Shown here: positions 4,949-7,539 of the stretch, in pieces
Numbering within the stretch: position 1 is the stretch's first letter
Layout of the letters: the number at the start of each line of letters is the position of its first letter
Origin: Ruminiclostridium sp.
Lineage (GTDB): Bacteria > Bacillota_A > Clostridia > Oscillospirales > Ruminococcaceae
NCBI GenBank assembly: GCA_017550775.1
Contig: JAFZOA010000540.1
Coordinates: 1-7,539 of the forward strand
Direction: 5' to 3'
DNA length: 7,539 nt
Translations under genes and position numbers: made by a program
Notes under the pieces: generated by a model
The model's input: only the letters and a program-made list of their open reading frames with translations
What the model was told of the DNA's origin: nothing
Databases searched by the model: none

Positions 4949-7327
4949 ATGAATTTAAAATACAGAAAGCTTGAGCTCGACAAAATACTCGAAATGCTCA
5001 GAAACGAGGCGTGGAGCGACATTGCAAAGGAAAAGCTCTCCAAGATCGAACCGTCCTTTGACATTGAGACCGTTCGCAGAGAACTGAAAAAATGCGATGA
5101 CGCGTTTATTTTTTCGAGTAAATTCGGAACACCTCGTTTTTACAACATAAAAGACGTTTCTTCAAGTGCAAAGCGTGCCGCGCAGGGTGCTATCCTCTCA
5201 CTCAGAGAATTGCTCGATATCGGGCTTGTGCTCCGCGAGACGGAAGGGCTTATACAGTGGTACGACCAGTGCGCCGGCACAGAGAACAGCCTTAATGAAT
5301 ACTTCGCGCTGCTGTATGGCAACAAAACGCTTGAAAACACGATATCAAACTCCATAGTATCGGAGAATGAGCTGTCCGACGGTGCCAGCGCGGAGCTTGC
5401 ACGCATACGCAAGGCAATTATCCGACAGGGTATGCGCATCAAGGAGCAGCTCGACAGCCTCATAAAGAGCAAGACTACACAGAAATACCTCCAGGAAGCG
5501 CTTGTAACTCAACGTGACGGGCGGTATGTCGTTCCGGTTAAATCAGAATATCGTTCACAGGTAAGCGGACTTGTGCACGACACCTCAGCTACCGGATCGA
5601 CTCTTTTTATAGAGCCTATGAGTGTAGTTGACGCTAACAACGAGATACGCATTCTGAAAAGCGAAGAACAGGCGGAGATTGAACGCATAATAACTGCAAT
5701 GTCCGAGCAGGTCGGAATGTTCGCAGAACAGCTATCTGTGAACATCGAGTGTATGGTGAAGCTTGAAGAGTACTTTGCTAAATCAAACCTTGCCGCGAAA
5801 ATGAAAGCTGTAACGCCGGATATCACAGAAGAACCTGTTCTGAAACTGAACAAAGCGCGTCACCCGCTTATTCCCGCCGAGAAAGTCGTTCCCACTACCA
5901 TTGTTGTCGGTGAGACCTACACGAGCCTTATCGTCACCGGCCCCAACACCGGCGGAAAGACGGTATCTCTCAAAACTGCGGGACTGCTCACTCTGATGAC
6001 AATGTGCGGAATGATGATCCCCGCGGGAGATAACAGCGTGGTCGGAATTTTCGCCAAGATACTCGTTGATATCGGCGACGAACAGAGCATCGAGCAAAGC
6101 CTTTCCACGTTCTCCTCCCACATGACCAACATAGTCCGCATCATCAAAGCAGCCAATGAACGCTCATTGGTTCTTCTTGATGAGCTCGGATCCGGTACTG
6201 ACCCGATAGAGGGTGCAGCGCTTGCTGTGGCAATACTTAACGATCTGCGCAAGAAGAACAGCCGAGTCATGGCTACCACCCACTACCAGGAGGTCAAACT
6301 ATACGCGGTGGAGCAGGACGGAGTGGAGAACGCAAGCTGCGAGTTCGACGTGAACACGCTCCAGCCGACATACAAGCTTATAATCGGCGTTCCGGGAAAG
6401 TCCAACGCCTTCGCGATAGCAAAGCGTCTCGGCGTAAGCGACGAAATAATCAGTGAAGCAAGCCTGCTTGTGTCCGACGAGAACAAGCGCTTCGAGAACG
6501 TTATAGAAAATCTTGAAAAGACGCAGTTTGAGCTTGACAGGTTACGCGAGGCCGCAGAAACGGACGCAAGAGAAGCCAGAAACAAGGCAAAGGCGCTTTC
6601 TGACGAGCTTGAAGAGCTGGAAAAGCGCAAGGAGCAGGAGCTCGAACGTGCGCACACTCAGGCAATGAGCATTGTCGAGCAGACCCGGTTCGGCGCGGAC
6701 AGGCTGATGAACGAGCTGGAAGAGATGAAGAAGGATAAGGACAAGAAAGACTTCTCGGAGCGTGTAAAGTCCTCTCAGTCGAAGGTAAACAGCACTCTCG
6801 ACAGCCTCTACGACAAGGCAAATCCCGTTGTTCAGCGCAAAAAGACCAAGTATGTTCTCCCGCGCGAGCTGCGTGTGGGTGACACGGTGCGGCTCATGGA
6901 TGTGGGAAGCAAGGGAACGGTGATCTCGCTTCCCGACGCGAACGGGAACTGCACCGTACAGACCGGCATGATTAAGACCCGGACAAAGCTTGACAACCTC
7001 GAACTTGTTCTTGACCAGCAGGCTCCGCAGAAGAAAAAGAGCGGGGGAGTGCGCAAGTCGCTGCAATCGAACATGACCCGCAAAAGCAGCATGGAACTTG
7101 ACATTCGCGGAATGATGACCGACGAGGGCATCATGGAGGTGGACAGGTTTATTGACAACTGTCTTATCGCCGGAATAGAGACCGTGACTATAATCCACGG
7201 CAAAGGCACCGGTGCTCTGAGAGCGGCTGTACATCAGTTCTTAAAGCAGCACAAGAATGTAAAGAGCTACCGCCTCGGCGAGTACGGCGAGGGTGAAGCC
7301 GGCGTTACTGTAGCGGTGCTGAAATGA
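4949..7327 (+). CDS. mutS2: MutS2 ATPase with C-terminal Smr domain
   Basis: A MutS-family ATPase that lacks the mismatch-recognition domain of MutS1. MutS2 suppresses homologous recombination in Helicobacter pylori and splits collided ribosomes in B. subtilis. The length, 792 residues, is normal. Residues 1-300 are the core/lever and clamp region (SGLVHDTSATGSTLFIEP at 206-223 is characteristic). The ATPase shows Walker A GPNTGGKT (331-338), STFSSHM (386-392), Walker B LVLLDELGSGTDP (407-419) and the switch histidine in TTHY (443-446). A charged coiled coil spans about 512-605. A KOW-like beta segment lies at about 637-690 (RELRVGDTVRLMDVGSKGTV). The Smr domain is at 716-792, with LDIRG (717-721; the family motif is usually LDLRG) and HGKGTG (750-755). 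The start is supported by GAAAGG (4935-4940), 8 bases before the ATG. It is the last gene of the run and is followed by a strong hairpin. It is complete, with no frameshift. Confidence 0.97.
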   Translation: MNLKYRKLELDKILEMLRNEAWSDIAKEKLSKIEPSFDIETVRRELKKCDDAFIFSSKFGTPRFYNIKDVSSSAKRAAQGAILSLRELLDIGLVLRETEGLIQWYDQCAGTENSLNEYFALLYGNKTLENTISNSIVSENELSDGASAELARIRKAIIRQGMRIKEQLDSLIKSKTTQKYLQEALVTQRDGRYVVPVKSEYRSQVSGLVHDTSATGSTLFIEPMSVVDANNEIRILKSEEQAEIERIITAMSEQVGMFAEQLSVNIECMVKLEEYFAKSNLAAKMKAVTPDITEEPVLKLNKARHPLIPAEKVVPTTIVVGETYTSLIVTGPNTGGKTVSLKTAGLLTLMTMCGMMIPAGDNSVVGIFAKILVDIGDEQSIEQSLSTFSSHMTNIVRIIKAANERSLVLLDELGSGTDPIEGAALAVAILNDLRKKNSRVMATTHYQEVKLYAVEQDGVENASCEFDVNTLQPTYKLIIGVPGKSNAFAIAKRLGVSDEIISEASLLVSDENKRFENVIENLEKTQFELDRLREAAETDAREARNKAKALSDELEELEKRKEQELERAHTQAMSIVEQTRFGADRLMNELEEMKKDKDKKDFSERVKSSQSKVNSTLDSLYDKANPVVQRKKTKYVLPRELRVGDTVRLMDVGSKGTVISLPDANGNCTVQTGMIKTRTKLDNLELVLDQQAPQKKKSGGVRKSLQSNMTRKSSMELDIRGMMTDEGIMEVDRFIDNCLIAGIETVTIIHGKGTGALRAAVHQFLKQHKNVKSYRLGEYGEGEAGVTVAVLK

Positions 7328-7341
7328 TTTTCCATACCAAG

Positions 7342-7378
7342 AAAAACGCACTTCGGAAAACTCCGGAGTGCGTTTGTT
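7342..7378. terminator. Intrinsic terminator, probably bidirectional, between mutS2 and a convergent gene
   Basis: A 14-base stem (7344-7357 with 7362-7375) encloses a four-base AAAC loop; pairing is complete except for one G-T wobble. On the plus strand the stem is followed by GTTATG, so the U tract is short (TTTGTT). On the minus strand the stem runs into TTTTT formed by 7346-7342, a better tail. The hairpin lies 15 bases past the mutS2 stop and 22 bases past the stop of the minus-strand gene, so it can end both transcripts. Confidence 0.88.
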
Positions 7379-7396
7379 ATGCTTTGACCGTATGTA

Positions 7397-7539
7397 TCAG
7401 AACGCGATCTTGTTTACGTCGGAATTGGCGAGGAGAACTTCCTTCTTCGGTATGCGCATAAGCGGGTTGTAGCTGAACTTCTTGCAGGAATCATAAGCCT
7501 TGACATCGCCGAACTTTGAGCAGGAGAACTTGTCGCCGC
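7397..7539 (-). CDS. C-terminal 46 residues of a small cysteine-containing protein of unknown function (partial, 5' end off the right edge)
   Basis: The minus strand reads open from the window edge to TGA at 7399-7397. The visible C-terminus starts GDKFSCSKFGDV, has the central stretch DSCKKFSYNPLMRIPKK, and ends VNKIAF. Two cysteines are spaced C-x11-C, and the second precedes an aromatic, basic segment of the form CKxFxYxPLxRxPK. I recall similar short C-terminal tails on small hypothetical proteins of Clostridia, but I know no established function or family name and assign none. That it is coding is supported by the intact frame, codon use like its neighbours (AAG, GTC, CTC, TTC), and the hairpin placed 22 bases after its stop with a T tract in its direction. 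The cysteines could bind metal together with others upstream, but that part is not visible. Confidence 0.65.
   Translation of the reverse strand, partial: GDKFSCSKFGDVKAYDSCKKFSYNPLMRIPKKEVLLANSDVNKIAF

Noticed and set aside
6542..7234. A 230-codon minus-strand open frame opposite the 3' part of mutS2
   Set aside because: It lies opposite the coiled-coil, KOW-like and Smr regions of mutS2, which are clearly coding on the plus strand. The antisense product has no recognisable motif.
1..7539. Mobile elements, CRISPR repeats, tRNA or rRNA genes, and a novel defence or biosynthetic system
   Set aside because: No inverted terminal repeats, transposase motifs, regularly spaced repeats or RNA-gene signatures were seen. 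Nearly all of the window is taken up by intact housekeeping genes in a known order.

Overview
The window looks like core chromosome from a low-to-mid-GC Gram-positive bacterium, most likely a member of class Clostridia and possibly Oscillospiraceae/Ruminococcus-like. This rests on the gene order phoH-ybeY-dgkA-era-recO, which is a Firmicute arrangement, on sigma-A type promoters (TATAAT with TTGAAA), on AAAGGA/GGAGG ribosome binding sites, and on the protein sequences. The genus is inferred, not shown.

Layout. Positions 1-990 (minus strand) hold the N-terminal 330 residues of aspartyl-tRNA synthetase, which runs off the left edge. Positions 991-1260 are a divergent intergenic region. It has a strong promoter firing left into aspS and an extended -10 promoter firing right into a six-gene run. 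On the plus strand this run is phoH (1261-2220), ybeY (2233-2715), dgkA (2712-3215), era (3212-4114), recO (4147-4911) and mutS2 (4949-7327). Gaps are 12, -4, -4, 32 and 37 bases, so one transcript is likely. A strong hairpin at 7342-7378 closes the run and also faces the 3' end of a convergent gene, whose last 46 codons lie at 7397-7539 on the minus strand.

How the genes work together. YbeY and Era act in 16S rRNA maturation and 30S assembly. PhoH is an NTPase that commonly neighbours YbeY. MutS2 carries the KOW-like and Smr regions tied to rescue of collided ribosomes in Bacillus subtilis. RecO serves recombinational repair, and DgkA is a membrane lipid kinase (undecaprenol or diacylglycerol) feeding lipid-carrier recycling. 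The run therefore mixes ribosome quality, repair and envelope functions, as in many Firmicutes.

I found no mobile element, CRISPR array, tRNA, rRNA, riboswitch or unfamiliar multigene system. All complete genes are intact and carry their family motifs. The more interesting details are a fourth membrane helix on DgkA, unusual specificity-site residues in AspRS, and a small cysteine-containing protein of unknown role at the right edge.
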